From Saxidomus purpurata (lineage: Eukaryota > Mollusca > Bivalvia > Venerida > Veneridae), in the NCBI GenBank assembly GCA_022818135.1, contig JAFMSR010000012.1, positions 31,886,371 through 31,950,370 of the forward strand: a stretch of DNA of 64,000 bases. The letters run 5' to 3'. The notes under the pieces were generated by a model. It worked only from the letters and a program-made list of their open reading frames with translations. It did no database searches and was not told the DNA's origin. Shown piece by piece: positions 44,060 through 56,500 of the stretch (within the stretch, counting starts at the first letter, position 1; every line of letters begins with the position of its first letter). Position numbers and translations under genes: made by a program.

Positions 44060-45670
44060 TTATAAGTTAACCTAAACGTTTTGGCCGATTTTTGAAAGTA
44101 TTTCATTAAAAAAACTTACACAGAATTCAAACTCATATTTTTGTTGGTTTTTCACAACCGCACATCGGCAGTTCGCGTCCCACAGTTTCATTTTATAACA
44201 TTTTGTGTTGGTAAGGGGAGATAACCACCCGTGTAAGTAGTCTTTTAGCCTTACACTTTAATTTACTTTAATAAATCCTTTGGATTTAGCTAAATATTAA
44301 ACCAAGGCTTATTCTTAGAGCCTATAATACTTTGAAACTTAAGTAGGCTACACAAAATATTTAGTGAACTCCTACCATTTTAAATGTACATGTACATGTA
44401 TTTGGTCAGTTTAATAGGCAGCTAGTTTCCCTAACATCGTCCTAGAAAGTTCCAGTACTAGGCTCCGAATCTTCGCAAGCCACTGCCAACTTCCCTACTT
44501 AAAGAGACAAAGTCGGAGGTTACAGTGATTTCAAGTCAGCTTCTCTAACCACTAGACCACGGGGGCCGATCTGGTCGGACATCTTTATGAAAATAATGAT
44601 CTGTATTATAGGTTATTATGATGTTAGCATATGTCCCTTACGGAAACATAATGCACCACCACTTAAATTTTAGGTTTCATGAAAATTTCGTGAAATAATA
44701 GACGAGTAGGTCGTGTCACGTATTCCTAAAGGATGTGTCATAATCAAAGCTAGTTACATACAATTTAAAAGCACTGTATTTTACTTCGTCAAAAAGTCTC
44801 AAGCAAAACTATGTTTTTGAAAGAAATAAACAACAGCAACATGATGGGTTATCAATGAACTGCAGGTCTGTGATTAAAATAAACGGATAGTAACCAAAAT
44901 CAAGAACTTTTAGCGAAGTATTGACACAAATGATCACTCATTGTCTGTAAGAAGAATCCCCTTGTGCCCAATTTTGCAGAGGACTCCTTGTTGTCAGCAC
45001 TTTCAGTGCTTTGATTCTGTAGCAGTATTTCAAACAGGGAAATACTCCCACGTCTATTTCAAAGTTCTAGAAGCCAGTTTAAAACTTTATTTCTCTGTTA
45101 CAATTCCAGATTTAAAAGAAAATTCGATTCGGTCTAAGTGTGGACCTTTAAACACAAAAAAGTTGTTTCTCTTATTTTCTTTTATTTTGTTGATCAAATT
45201 AAATACAAGAGTATATGCATACCCAAATATGGCTAATAAGAAGAGGGTAATAAATGCTGCCATCAGTTATATATGATGTTAATTGAAAATACTAACCATG
45301 CTTTAAGCGTACCTTCGCTAGAAGTGAACGTTGACGTTAAATTCTGCTTTGTGACGTCATTTTCGTGAGTTAGGTTATGGTTAAAACGCTTGTATACATG
45401 TATAGTCTAGTAACGTGTATAGTCCTACCGCTCAATTTAGACAGTGACGTTAACATTTGTTTACAAATCTTCAATAAATCTATACATATTATTTGATATC
45501 AGTTGTGTTTTGATACTGCTAGTGCATCCGTAGATTTAAGTGTCGCCATCCTAACAGCTGCACGAAAGTACAGGTTCGAATCCCGTCACATGTACTTTTT
45601 TTGTGAAAAACTTATTGCTGTTAAACCTGTTTGAGTGTTTGTTTGGTTTCATGCCGATCTGAACGCAATA
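44060..45670. other. Spacer with tRNA-like pieces
   Basis: At 44495-44570 the minus strand reads 'ccgtggtctagtggttagag', a tRNA box A-type SINE head without a clear box B. At 45525-45605 a box B (AGGTTCGAATCCCG) is followed by a T7 run, as in pol III terminators. A perfect CRE octamer TGACGTCA lies at 45352-45359. No gene is supported; the frame at 44941-45276 has no recognisable domain. Confidence 0.4.
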
Positions 45671-45673
45671 TAA

Positions 45674-45958
45674 TTGATATGGGCAAGACTAAAGGGGCAC
45701 ATTGCAATACAGAAACTGTTCTGCAAGTCTACGGATCAACTCATTGAAGACAGGACCCGGTCGGTAACACCGGACCTGTGGAGAAATTGTTGCGACCGTG
45801 TTTGTAGGGTAGAGGATAATTACTGGACAACAGACATTGCAGTAGAGAATGAGATGGAAAGATTAGTCATTACGATGGAGTCTAGTTTCGAAGATACAGA
45901 TATTGCTTCTGAGACAGATGACTACCCAGACACAGATTCAGCTGACAAAACTACATGA
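45674..45958 (+). pseudogene. C-terminal remnant of a DDE-transposase-like protein
   Basis: The frame encodes WARLKGHIAIQKLFCKSTDQ, TPDLWRNCCDRVCRVEDNYW, then an acidic Ser/Asp-rich end (ETDDYPDTDSADKTT) and a stop. The pattern 'tPdxWxxxcxHVxxvExxYW' followed by an acidic tail is one I associate with the C-termini of DDE-endonuclease proteins encoded by mobile elements in cnidarians and molluscs. A TAA lies in frame directly upstream and no catalytic part is found, so it is a 5'-truncated remnant. Moderate confidence: the link is from memory of the family, not an alignment. Confidence 0.5.
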
Positions 45959-47870
45959 GAAACCTTACACATTGTTAAAGTATCAAGTAATTTCTGTGGT
46001 TGTCATTTCTATATCATTGACATTATAGTGTCATGAGATGTAAATTAGAAAATAAATTATTTCAAATAAAAGAATAACATAATATAAAAATATAACCATA
46101 TTGAAGACATTTAGAATTGAAGATAAGTTCATTGTGCATTAAAATTAGAAAAAAATATTACTGTACATTTCGGGATGTTCACAGTTGCTGCTATTGCAGG
46201 CCTATAGTGTCTGTGAAATACACCTTTATATTATTGTTTAAAATATAAAATGGTAAACAAGTGACGTCACTGTCAACATTAGCGAGTATATGTAAATGTA
46301 TGTATCGTTTGCAAACGAGGGTAAATTTGGGGTGATTGTGCGAATACCTCCTTTTTCTGTTTTGCCAGTCAGTATTAGACAAATTGTACTATCCAACACA
46401 GTTATGTAATCCTATTAACACCTGGGTGAAAGTAACGCTTTAAATTGTAACGGATCCGTCTTTCGAAATTTAGCTACGTGTGTTAATGTGTTGTGCTGCT
46501 TAAAACCTCTACCACTGGACTGTGTGCATAAAGGAAGAGGAGCTCGTTCGTGGCAAGTCCATTGACTAGCCAGCCGTGTAAAGTACATCTTTGTGACGAT
46601 TCACAAAAATTGAGCACCTCACAGCGTCTGGCTGAACTTCGAGAGACCCGATCGACGGATATTTAACAATAAACATGCGGTATCATTTTCCAACACGGCG
46701 TGTGAATATGTCCTCAGCCTCCCGCTTTGCATATAAATCTAAGGTGTGGACCCACATATAGGTTCCATTTGTGTAAGTAGAAAATCAACTTACACCAGTA
46801 ACCATCCCTGCGAAAAACATAGATTACCAGGCCAGTCTTGCATTCTCTAACAAAGCGTGGTAAAGTGCACTATGAGAGAGGAGATATGTTGACTTAAATA
46901 ATTATGGGGTTGAGCACTCCCGGAGGGTGCGCCTGGCGGATAATTCACGAGGGCGAGCCCGGTGGATTCGCAGGCACATTACCGACGGAAAGCTCATTTC
47001 GATAAAGGCACTCCAAGACATAGATTATTTCATTCTTAGAAGCCGATTTTTGAAAACTATCGTAACTACTACGGACATTTTTTCAGTTCGGCGGTAATGT
47101 CTAAAACAGCATAAATAGTGCTGGAATTCACTCCCCTATTCGGGCAACCATTCAAGCTATCAAACAAACTATATTATACAAACTATTTTATTTTAATCAT
47201 CTAATACATAAAATAAAAAAGAAAACCTGACTGACATTATGCAGAAGATGTCAGATTCAGAACCTACAAAGCAGACAATCGATTTAAATGCGTACCGTTA
47301 ATTTGAACTGTACAACGTTTTAACGTGGAGTAATGACGTCGTGTGATGACGTAAACGTTTTCATTCATAGTTTGTCTCCCGGAATCAAAACATTGTATGA
47401 CGTTAATCCTGAATTTCTTGGCCTTTTTAAGGAAAGCAAGGTGAGGGTATTCTAAGGGCTTACTTGACGTAATCAAAAATAATATTAAGGTTCTTAAACA
47501 AATCTTTTTCATGCGACTGATGTATTTATACTGATATTATTTCCATTTCTATATTTTATTTTTGAGCGGGAGTAAATAAGAACAGTCTGAAGGAGCTATT
47601 TCCATGTCCGAAACTCCGCCTACTTTTCCGAGTGCTTTAATCATATTAATACACTCGAATTGACTATAGAAATATACCGTATGCATATTAGAATACAAAC
47701 TTATGATACAGAAGAATTCATAGTGACGTTATGTATTGAAAAGAAGGTCTCTTCAATACGAAAATCAAATTAGGAAATATCTTGAATGAGAAATGATATT
47801 CAAGTTGTCCGCATCAAAGAGGCCCAGGTTACGAGGCAAAGTCATTCGACGTTTGAGCCAATTAAAGAAT
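45959..47870. other. Spacer, no gene seen
   Basis: AT-rich. A 10-bp palindrome GTGACGTCAC (46261-46270) contains a full CRE octamer, and 'gatgacgtaaacg' lies at 47346. No coding exon or structured repeat recognised. Confidence 0.35.
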
Positions 47871-47989
47871 GTTTCTGTTTCTACCGGTTAGGAAGAGCAA
47901 ACGTTTGCTCTCTACACAGGTAAGAAATATTTGCGCAACGTAAATCAGTACGCACATGGATGACTCTAATTCTAATTATACCAGGTCGA

Positions 47990-48680
47990 GTGACAAAATG
48001 GTGAATGTTGACAACCTGCACTCTAGAAATGACAAACTTCTCTCCTTGGAATCCATTTGTTGTCATTTGTGACTTTAACGCCAACTCTAATAGCTGGAAA
48101 GATGATCACGTACTAGTTAATAGATGTGGTGAAGAAATTGAAGCTGGCAAGATGAACGATGCTGTACTCTGATGCCAAACCATGGCTCTATTCTAGCCGG
48201 TGGCTTACCACTTCTTCTCATGACTTCATGTACAGAAGACTCACAGTCGTGTCACAAGAAAGGAAGGTGAATAACAGCTTAGGTGCATGTGCAGTAGCTA
48301 TCGCCTTGTTTATCTCACTATGCAGTACAAAGCTAGACAGGAGTCAATGTTTCATCGACGGAACTACAAGAAGGCCAAATGTAGTTCATGTAAGTAACAT
48401 ACAGATACATTGTAATTTGTAACCCTGCAGAAATATAGGTGAAATTGACAGAGACATCAGTAAATGCTTACATATCTTGGCTGCTCCAAAGTTAATATCA
48501 TTCTAAAAATATACCGCTTCAGCTGATCTACAGGCTGGCTTCAAAAAAATCTGTTTTACAGAAGATCAGATTACGTACTTTACTAGGAGATCGAAAATGC
48601 TTATCCAAGAAAACAAGTAATACTTGTTACTTGAATTGATTTTCAGAGAGCTTTTGACAAAGTATCGACTGATGGAGTGC
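47990..48680 (+). pseudogene. Highly decayed LINE fragment
   Basis: Three scattered pieces in correct order: FVVICDFNANSNSWKDD (about 48053-48103), resembling the 'GDFNAHHxxWG' endonuclease block; LQAGFKKICFTEDQI (from about 48528), resembling the RT block with 'GFRxxxSTxDQI'; and IDFQRAFDKVSTDG (48635-48676), the RT 'DFxKAFDxV' block. Stops and shifts separate them. The region on to about 49900 may continue the same element, but I could not place further motifs. Confidence 0.6.
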
Positions 48681-51600
48681 CAGGCTGCACGTTATACTGA
48701 TGAGCGTATGCTTTGGTGGGTCAGGAAATAATTTATTATCTGCAACATACAGCATGCAACAAACTGCAGACATGCCATGTTTCAGCATGTGCAGAAGATT
48801 GGCGCGTACAGTAAATATAGAAACGTCCTGCACAAGTCTACTTACGCTGCCACCTAAGCAGAAAGCCTAACGTCAATATTAGCAGAATTTCACTTGCTGA
48901 AATGAAAGAGGCTATACATATGCATGTGTCGACAGGTGACTTACATAGAAGCCCTGTTTAGCTGAAACAAACGCCCATACTGTGAGATGTCACCAAATGG
49001 GGAGCAAAAGAGAGGACACTGAAAGTAGTATACTTGCGAACAGTTATGTCCAAATTGGATGACGGCAGCAAAGACGAATCATCAAGTGTTGAATTCAAGG
49101 TCAAGAACCAGCCTAAAGATTTTTATTTAAACAACACATACAATTCATTTAATGCAAAGCAAGAAGACATCCATTCCACAATTCAGTAAAACAGTTACAT
49201 GTATGTCCAAATTGGATGACGGAAGCAAAGACGAATCAGCAAGTGCCGAATACAAGGTTTAAGCCCAACCTGAAGATTATCATTTGAACAACGCATACAA
49301 CTTCATTTAAGGCAAAGCAATAAGTTTTCTATCCTACAATTCAGTAAAACAAGAGATGTGAAGGCACTCAATTCACCGATTCTAGTCAGACCACCTCATG
49401 AAAATAAAAGCTTGGGCCATACAAAGAATCGTCTGCAAAGAGGGAATTACCGAATCCTAGATGTTTACTGAAGCTTGCATTGACTCCAACCATGTGAAAG
49501 ATAAAAATGTATATAAAAATAAAATTAACGACACTAGTCATGGTCTCGGCAGACTAGCCATTAGACAAAAGGTCCCATATGTGTATACAGACAGCTCCGT
49601 TACAGCTGCTATACAATATATTAACATCATGCACACAGCTGGTGAACATACCAAAAGGCAAGTTCTGTAGGAAGCCACCACACAACCGTCGTACACAGTC
49701 CACAGAGGACCTTAATGACGGCCCTTCTGACCAAGAAGGGAAGTTCCCTCAACCATCTCATTTGGTGACAATGAAATTATGGACAAATGAGCAGAACAAG
49801 AGGCTAGATGCGACCAGCATCTCGACAGAGTCACCTATGAAGAAAGGCTTAAGATTATTAAAACTCTAAGAAGATCAAAGACGCGATAGCTAACTATACC
49901 ATCTTCTTGAGAGATGGTAACAATTCAATTATTTCAGATTTCGCACGAGACACAACGGGCCCAATGCTGAAATGCATTGAAAAATTAAAGCAAAGCTCCT
50001 TTGCTGTTTCAGATTAAACATCAGCCTCTGTATCAACCGACAATATAGCGTGGAGTCAGAGTGAGCCACCCTAGTAAAGAAAATTGTATAACGGGAAAGA
50101 GGGCCTTAAAAAGCGCCCTCTTGCAGGGTGGGGGGGGGAAATTTTAACCGGTTAACGTGAAGGGAGGGCAGAAAATGGCAGTTCCTAAAGCAATTGGTGA
50201 CATTATAATGTGCTTTCTCAGGACCGATTGATTCAAGTGTGAGAGTTGTTTTGCAATCGAGCTGAAACAGCGGATGGGTGTGGCCATGCAATACAACGTC
50301 CCAACCAGGTGTGACAGAATGAGATATACATATGACCAAAGTTTTCATGAAGATTCTTAAGTAGATATAGTCTGTTGACCTTTCACTTTCAGCGTGGCCT
50401 TGACCTTGAGCTGTGTGGTTGAGAAACTAACTCTCTACACTAACATTTATCACAAGTGTGAAATCAAGGTTTGGGATATATAGAAGCACATCGTTCGACC
50501 GTAAATGTGACATTAACATTGAGCAGGCTTGGTCCGAGCATTTATATCAAATGTTGTCTCCATATGGTGATCGGTTGGCCAAAGTATTAACTAATCTTTC
50601 CAGAAGTAGAGGAAATATGGTCTTATGACCTTTGTCCCGGAAATGTGACCATGACCAGGCAAATTATGGGCAACAATTGTGAGGAGTTATTTAGAAACTA
50701 GTATATGCATGCAGAAATTACAGCCAAGTCGAGTGCTAAGTGTGACCTTGACCTTAAAGGTTCCCCTGGGCACATGACACACCCTTTTGGTTTGGACAAC
50801 AACTGTGTATAGTTATTTCAAAATCAATCAAAACATGTTTAAATAACTGCCATGACACGAAATACTGACAATTAACCCTATATCACGTTTGAGACCAAAG
50901 TGTGACATTGGCCTTCAAGATAGATCCCTAGGTGTGTTGCATGTCATTTGAAAATCAGCATTTGATCGGTAGGGTGCTAATAAACGAAAACATTTTTCAA
51001 AAGAAGTAAATTGCAAAATTTGGTCTTTAGTAATACCATTAAGGTTAAAGAAGCAGCTTACATAGGTCACGTTAGTCCGAGCTATTCTGGAGCACGACTC
51101 TTTTATATTTGGAATCCTTACAACCTGCCAAGGTATCTTACATAGTTTGAAACACACAGGTGACAGCTCTGTTACATCAGACTAATCATATTAACTGCTG
51201 GCCAAATTAGGATGGGGGTTACTATAGCAGCAATCTACAAGCTATTGTATTCCAAGTCAGCACAATGGATCATAAACAAACTGCCAAGACCCATTGCTTT
51301 AGCAATGTACATAGTAAATTGGGTCAAACAATTTAATATCTAGCTATAATGCTATCAAATCTTAACTAAAAGTGGTATGACTCGATCCTCTCTCCTCCAG
51401 ATTGTCTGTAGGCTTTGAAGACTAGTGGCTCCAACTTTGGAGCCATTGGTGCAAACTTTTTCTGATTGGCGAATTTGTTGGCGCAAACTAAAATTGACCC
51501 AGAGGAAACACAGAAAAACCTTTCTAAACAGTACAGTTCAACTTGAAAGAAAAAGCAAATATATCCGTAACTTAAACCCAAAGGAGATTATATCACTTCT

Positions 51601-53050
51601 GCCACAAATACAATTTCATTCAAAGAGAAATACACAAGTTGATGCATAGTTTTCATCTATCTTTTTTCAATAAGTCCCATATACGAGTACCTCTGTTCGA
51701 GAGAGCTTATATTTCATGAGTTGGGACAAAAAATAATTTCATCCTTCATTACCAAGGTAATGTTCTGCACCGAGAGAATTATTGACTTTAAGATTAAAAC
51801 AGACTGGAAAATTCCTGTTCCGCTTAAAGGGTATTGCTACTCACGAACACATTCTGAAAAGTAGTCAAATATTGTTTCATCTGAACAATACATGAACACA
51901 AATTCAATCCTACAAGAACAAGAAAGAATAAAACCATATCTGTTCAAAATATGTTTATTTCTTTTCAATCAGATATCACCTGACTGTAACCCCATTTACT
52001 ACCTGTTAACATTACGATAATAGACTCATATAAATCTACAATTCCCCTAAGGAATACAAAGTCAACCGAGATCATATAAAAATACAGGAATGAAATATAT
52101 AATGTTACATTCTAAATACAATTATGAAATGATAAAAGACAAATGATTTTCTAAATGAAATGATAAAATCTAAAGCATAAATAATTCATTCAGGCCTTAA
52201 ATTAAAATAACTATAAAGATTCACAGTATCTATATCTAAGTCAGAAAATCTAAATGCTGATGAATTAGAGATAAACAGTAAACATCATGCAAAATATACT
52301 ACATATATCACAGATCAGTTAGTTATGTTAACAATACTTACACATGACCCTTATGAATATTAATGAACATGTATACAAAATAACATACAAACTGAACTAA
52401 CATAAAAGTTGTAATTTATTCACAACAGGGATTTCAACCTAAACAGAGTGAACTCTTTATTCCTACACACATTTCTTGCATCCTACCATATACCAGAGTA
52501 CATCTGAAAAGTGTATTCGTTTTAATGATAAAATATACCTCAAAAGAGTGAATAACACAACTTTAAAGACACAATATTTTAAAGTTATGACAAATATTGC
52601 CAACAAAACATACCCATATGACGTAGTGCATTTATTTCTCTATCTACTACAAAAATATATTAAAAAAGACACCCCATGTAGCTAGGCTAGTAACAACGAT
52701 TATGTTTTTTTAAAAGTAGTACAGACAAGATGTGTGGAACAGTACAGTGTCAAGCTGTCAGAGGAATGTCTTAAAACAACAAACCGGTTAAAAACAGGTT
52801 TAAAAAAAAAATTCCATAGGCAAATAAACAAGCAGATATAAACAAAATATAATATCTTTTCCATGAAAACAAGAATAAAAATCTGCATAAAGCAAAAGAA
52901 GTTATTCTATGACAGAAACTTACAGCTGATCATCTTTAACGAAGAGAACTGTAAAGTGTAGGCTTGAACACAATCATATTGCGTAAAAAAACATTGGCCC
53001 TAATTGTTCTTCAGTCTGAAAAATGAGCAAACAAGTTCGTCAAGTTGTCA
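48681..53050. other. Spacer and 3' flank of PEPCK B
   Basis: 48960-49380 contains a diverged direct repeat ('tgtccaaattggatgacgg' at about 49048 and 49204). At 50345-50920 a degenerate 'gaccttgaccttga' repeat follows. From 51950 to 53050 the DNA is AT-rich and could be the PEPCK B 3' UTR on the minus strand; minus-strand AATAAA occurs near 52463, 52422 and 51960. The frame at 51425-51649 shows no domain. Confidence 0.4.
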
Positions 53051-53511
53051 CTACAACTCTGTGTTAACTCTCTGTTCAAGTTTTTTCAACTCTTGTCGAA
53101 TGTTTGCTGGTAAGTCTTCCCCAAGCTGCTCTTCAAAGTAATTGCCCAGTTCTTTCACTTCCATCTGCCAGAAGTCCTTTGGAAGATGGAATAAAGCATC
53201 CATATCTACTTCCTCTTTCAGTCCTGACATGTTAATTGAGTCTGATTTTGGAATGTAGCCAACTGCAGATTTTACAGCACAGTCCTCCCCTCCTACACGT
53301 CGGAATATCCAGTCAAGAACGCGTGCATTCTCGCCAAACCCTGGCCACAGAAAACCACCACTTGAGCCCTTTCTGAACCAGTTCACATGAAAGATCTTTG
53401 GCAATTTATATGACTTCTTTTCTTGGAAACTTAACCAGTGCTCAAGATAATGTCCAAAGTTGTAACCAAAGAATGGCCTCATCGCAAATGGATCGTGCAT
53501 TACAACCTTGC
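53051..53511 (-). CDS. PEPCK B exon 8 (terminal)
   Basis: Residues about 503-655. One exon covers what copy A spreads over parts of exons 10 and 11 and the terminal exon: [80 protein letters not shown], and the C-terminal helices ending QRVNTEL. Guanine-binding W-F and F...N residues are present. Only one terminal version exists here. Confidence 0.95.
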
Positions 53512-56500
53512 CTGTAAGAGGAATAACATTGTACATATTAACTTATGTTACTTGAATTTGTGATAAGAAATCATGAACAGAGGAAAATCACTTTAATATA
53601 GCTATGTTAAAAAAAAATGTATGCATGTTTTTGATAACGAGTGTGATACCAATATACCAGTAAAAGAAATTACATAAGCATGGAAAGTGTAAACAGTTAT
53701 TTCAGTGACAACAGTTACTTCCTTGTATGGTTTGATAAATATCTGACTTGACTGAGGATAAAACTTGTATCTAATGTTTATGTCCTATTCAAAATGTGCT
53801 CGTACCTAATGCAAACCATAAGGGCATTAAGGGAACACAACTATTGCAATCTGCAATAAACTCAGCTTTAGCATTTTATTGTAAACAATCGGTAGTGTAA
53901 GATTACATGTCTATGCTACAATACCTTTGTGTTCTGCTGCTGCTGTGGCCTCTGACTTCAATGCAGCTCCAACAAATACTCCATGCTGCCAATCAAAGGA
54001 CTCGTAAACAAGAGGCACGCCCTCTGGTCGACGACCTCCAAATATGATCCCCTCTATTGGTACACCTTCTGGGCTCTCCCAATTCTCATCAATGATTGGA
54101 CACTGATCAGCTGGAGTACAAAACCGTGAATTTGGATGAGCTGCTGGTTTTCCCATGGATTTATGCCAGTCATGAACGCCTAGCCAGGATGTTATAGAAA
54201 CATTATCTGGGAGGTCTTCATCCATACCCTCCCAGTGCACTCCACCATCACTGGTACTCGCAACATTTGTGAATATAGTGTTCTTCCTAATAGTTCTCAT
54301 GGCATTAGGGTTGGTTTTCATTGAAGTTCCTGGTGAGTGAAAATATCAATTTATGAAATAATTTCCACAATATATAGATAAAACAAAAGTGCATGAGGCT
54401 AATCTGTTTTTCAAAAGCCTTTCAATCATGATACACTACACATTTTGTTTTTGATCATTACAATCCAACTAGTATTTTGGCTAGGTTGCAAGGAACAAAA
54501 ACATTTCATGACCAACTTGTCATTTATTTACCTGTGATCATATGCGTCACATACTGTATTAGGATGAAAGAAAAAATTTCCATGGTGTTATAAGATTCTG
54601 CAGATCATTAAAATTTTAAAGAATGTAAATGAAGAATAAATTCACCTGGTGCTACACCGAAGAAGCCTGCTTCTGGGTTAATGGCACGCAGTTGACCGTT
54701 CTTATCAAATCTCATCCAAGCAATATCATCACCTACACACGTGACCTTGTAACCAGGCAATGCTGGCTCCATCATGGCAAGATTGGTTTTACCACATGCG
54801 CTGGGAAATGCTGCAGCAAAGTACTTCTTCTCCCCCTTTGGATTTTCTACACCCATGATCTGTAAATAAAGACATGCATGGTATCTGTAGACCTATTCAT
54901 AGATTTATATCAAACTACATGTAATCCACAATATGACACCAGTCAACTTTTACTTTACATTGATTTTTAATTTGACTTGGGCTGTAAAGGAAGTTTTGAG
55001 CATGGTTATGCATTCACTTAAAATTCAAGAGTATTTGAACTCCACATAGGCAGGAGCATGTTCTCTTCATGTTAGTACACCTTTAAAATTATCAGGTTAT
55101 GAAAGAACAGCCAAATAATTAATCCTAATATTGCAAACAAATTAAAAGGCGCGCGCTTTTTTTAGTGCTTGCCAAAAAACAAAACTTTGACATAAGGGCA
55201 CACAAGACTTTAACTAGAATTTCTAAGACAAACAAGAAACATTTTCACAAGTATCTCTCTTGCTACAGATAGGTCTCATGATGGACATAAGACCCAACTT
55301 TCAAAGAATATCCAAAGGTTAAGTCAATAAGTGGACAAGAAGAAAATTTTACCGAGTTTCTAAGACAAAAAGGGCCAAACACATAAAACCTTGACAGAAT
55401 TACCTCTCCTGCCCATGTTTTGGGCATGAGGTTAACAAGATTAAAACTTTCAAAGTAATATCTCGAACAGTTTAGTCAAAAAGTGGACTGGTACGAAAAA
55501 CTTTACCAAATTCTAAGTCGATAAAGGGGCTTAATTTTTAAAACAAACCCTCACAGAGTTACCTTCTCTTGCCTACAGATGGGGGTAAGAGTAAACAAGC
55601 ATTCAAAGTTTCAAAGCAATATCTCAAAGGGTTAAGGCAAAATGGATTTACCCATATCAAAGTATTTTCTAGTAAAAAGGGGCATAATTCTGTCAAAAAC
55701 CTTGACAGAGTTATGTACTCTTGTCTGTGATGTAGGTCATGATGGTAAACAAGAGGTTAGTTTCAAAGCAATACCTCCAAGGTTTTGAAATAAAGTGAGG
55801 TGGTATGAAAAACTTAACCAAGCTCAATACACTTCTAAGTCAAAAAGGGCCATAATTCTGCCAAAAACCTTGACAGAGTATGTACTCTGTCGTAGATGGA
55901 GGTATGATGGTAAACAAGTATGGTAAGTTTCAAAGCCATACCCCAATACTTTTGAAATAAAGTGGGGTGGTACGAAAAACTTAACCAAGGTGTGACGCCA
56001 ACGCCGACGCCGGGGCGAGTAGGATAGCTCCCCTTTTCATAGAAAAGTCGAGCTAAAAATGAATACTGCTATATCACACCTCAGGAAGCATCTTAATCCA
56101 GTTCTTGTCCATTAAAAACAACTTACCAGCATGTGCTCTGCCAACCAGCCCTCACGTCTCGCTAGAATAGAGCCTATCCTGAGAGCAAAGCACTTCTTGC
56201 CGAGCAATGAATTCCCGCCATAACCACTACCAAATGAACAAATTTCATTCCTTTCTGGCAAATGTGCTACAATTGTATCTTTGGGATTACAAGGCCATGC
56301 ATTTCGAATTACTTCAGCTGTAAAATAAACAATTTCAGATAAACCAGCCTTAAGGTAATCAAAAACTTAAGACCAAACTTAAAACATAGGATTACTAAAA
56401 ACGAACAATTTCTAACGTCTCAATTAATCTTGAGCAATGCTGACATCAATCAATATATAAAGGTCTTATAACTGCAACATCTGTTATGCTTATTTTCTAT

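Noticed and set aside
45525..45605. tRNA gene with T7 terminator
   Set aside because: Only box B and the terminator are convincing; no box A or acceptor stem, so a SINE or pseudo-tRNA fragment.
49461..49869. Two overlapping plus-strand ORFs as a gene or LINE RNase H
   Set aside because: No recognisable motif; neighbouring sequence is degenerate. Left as spacer.
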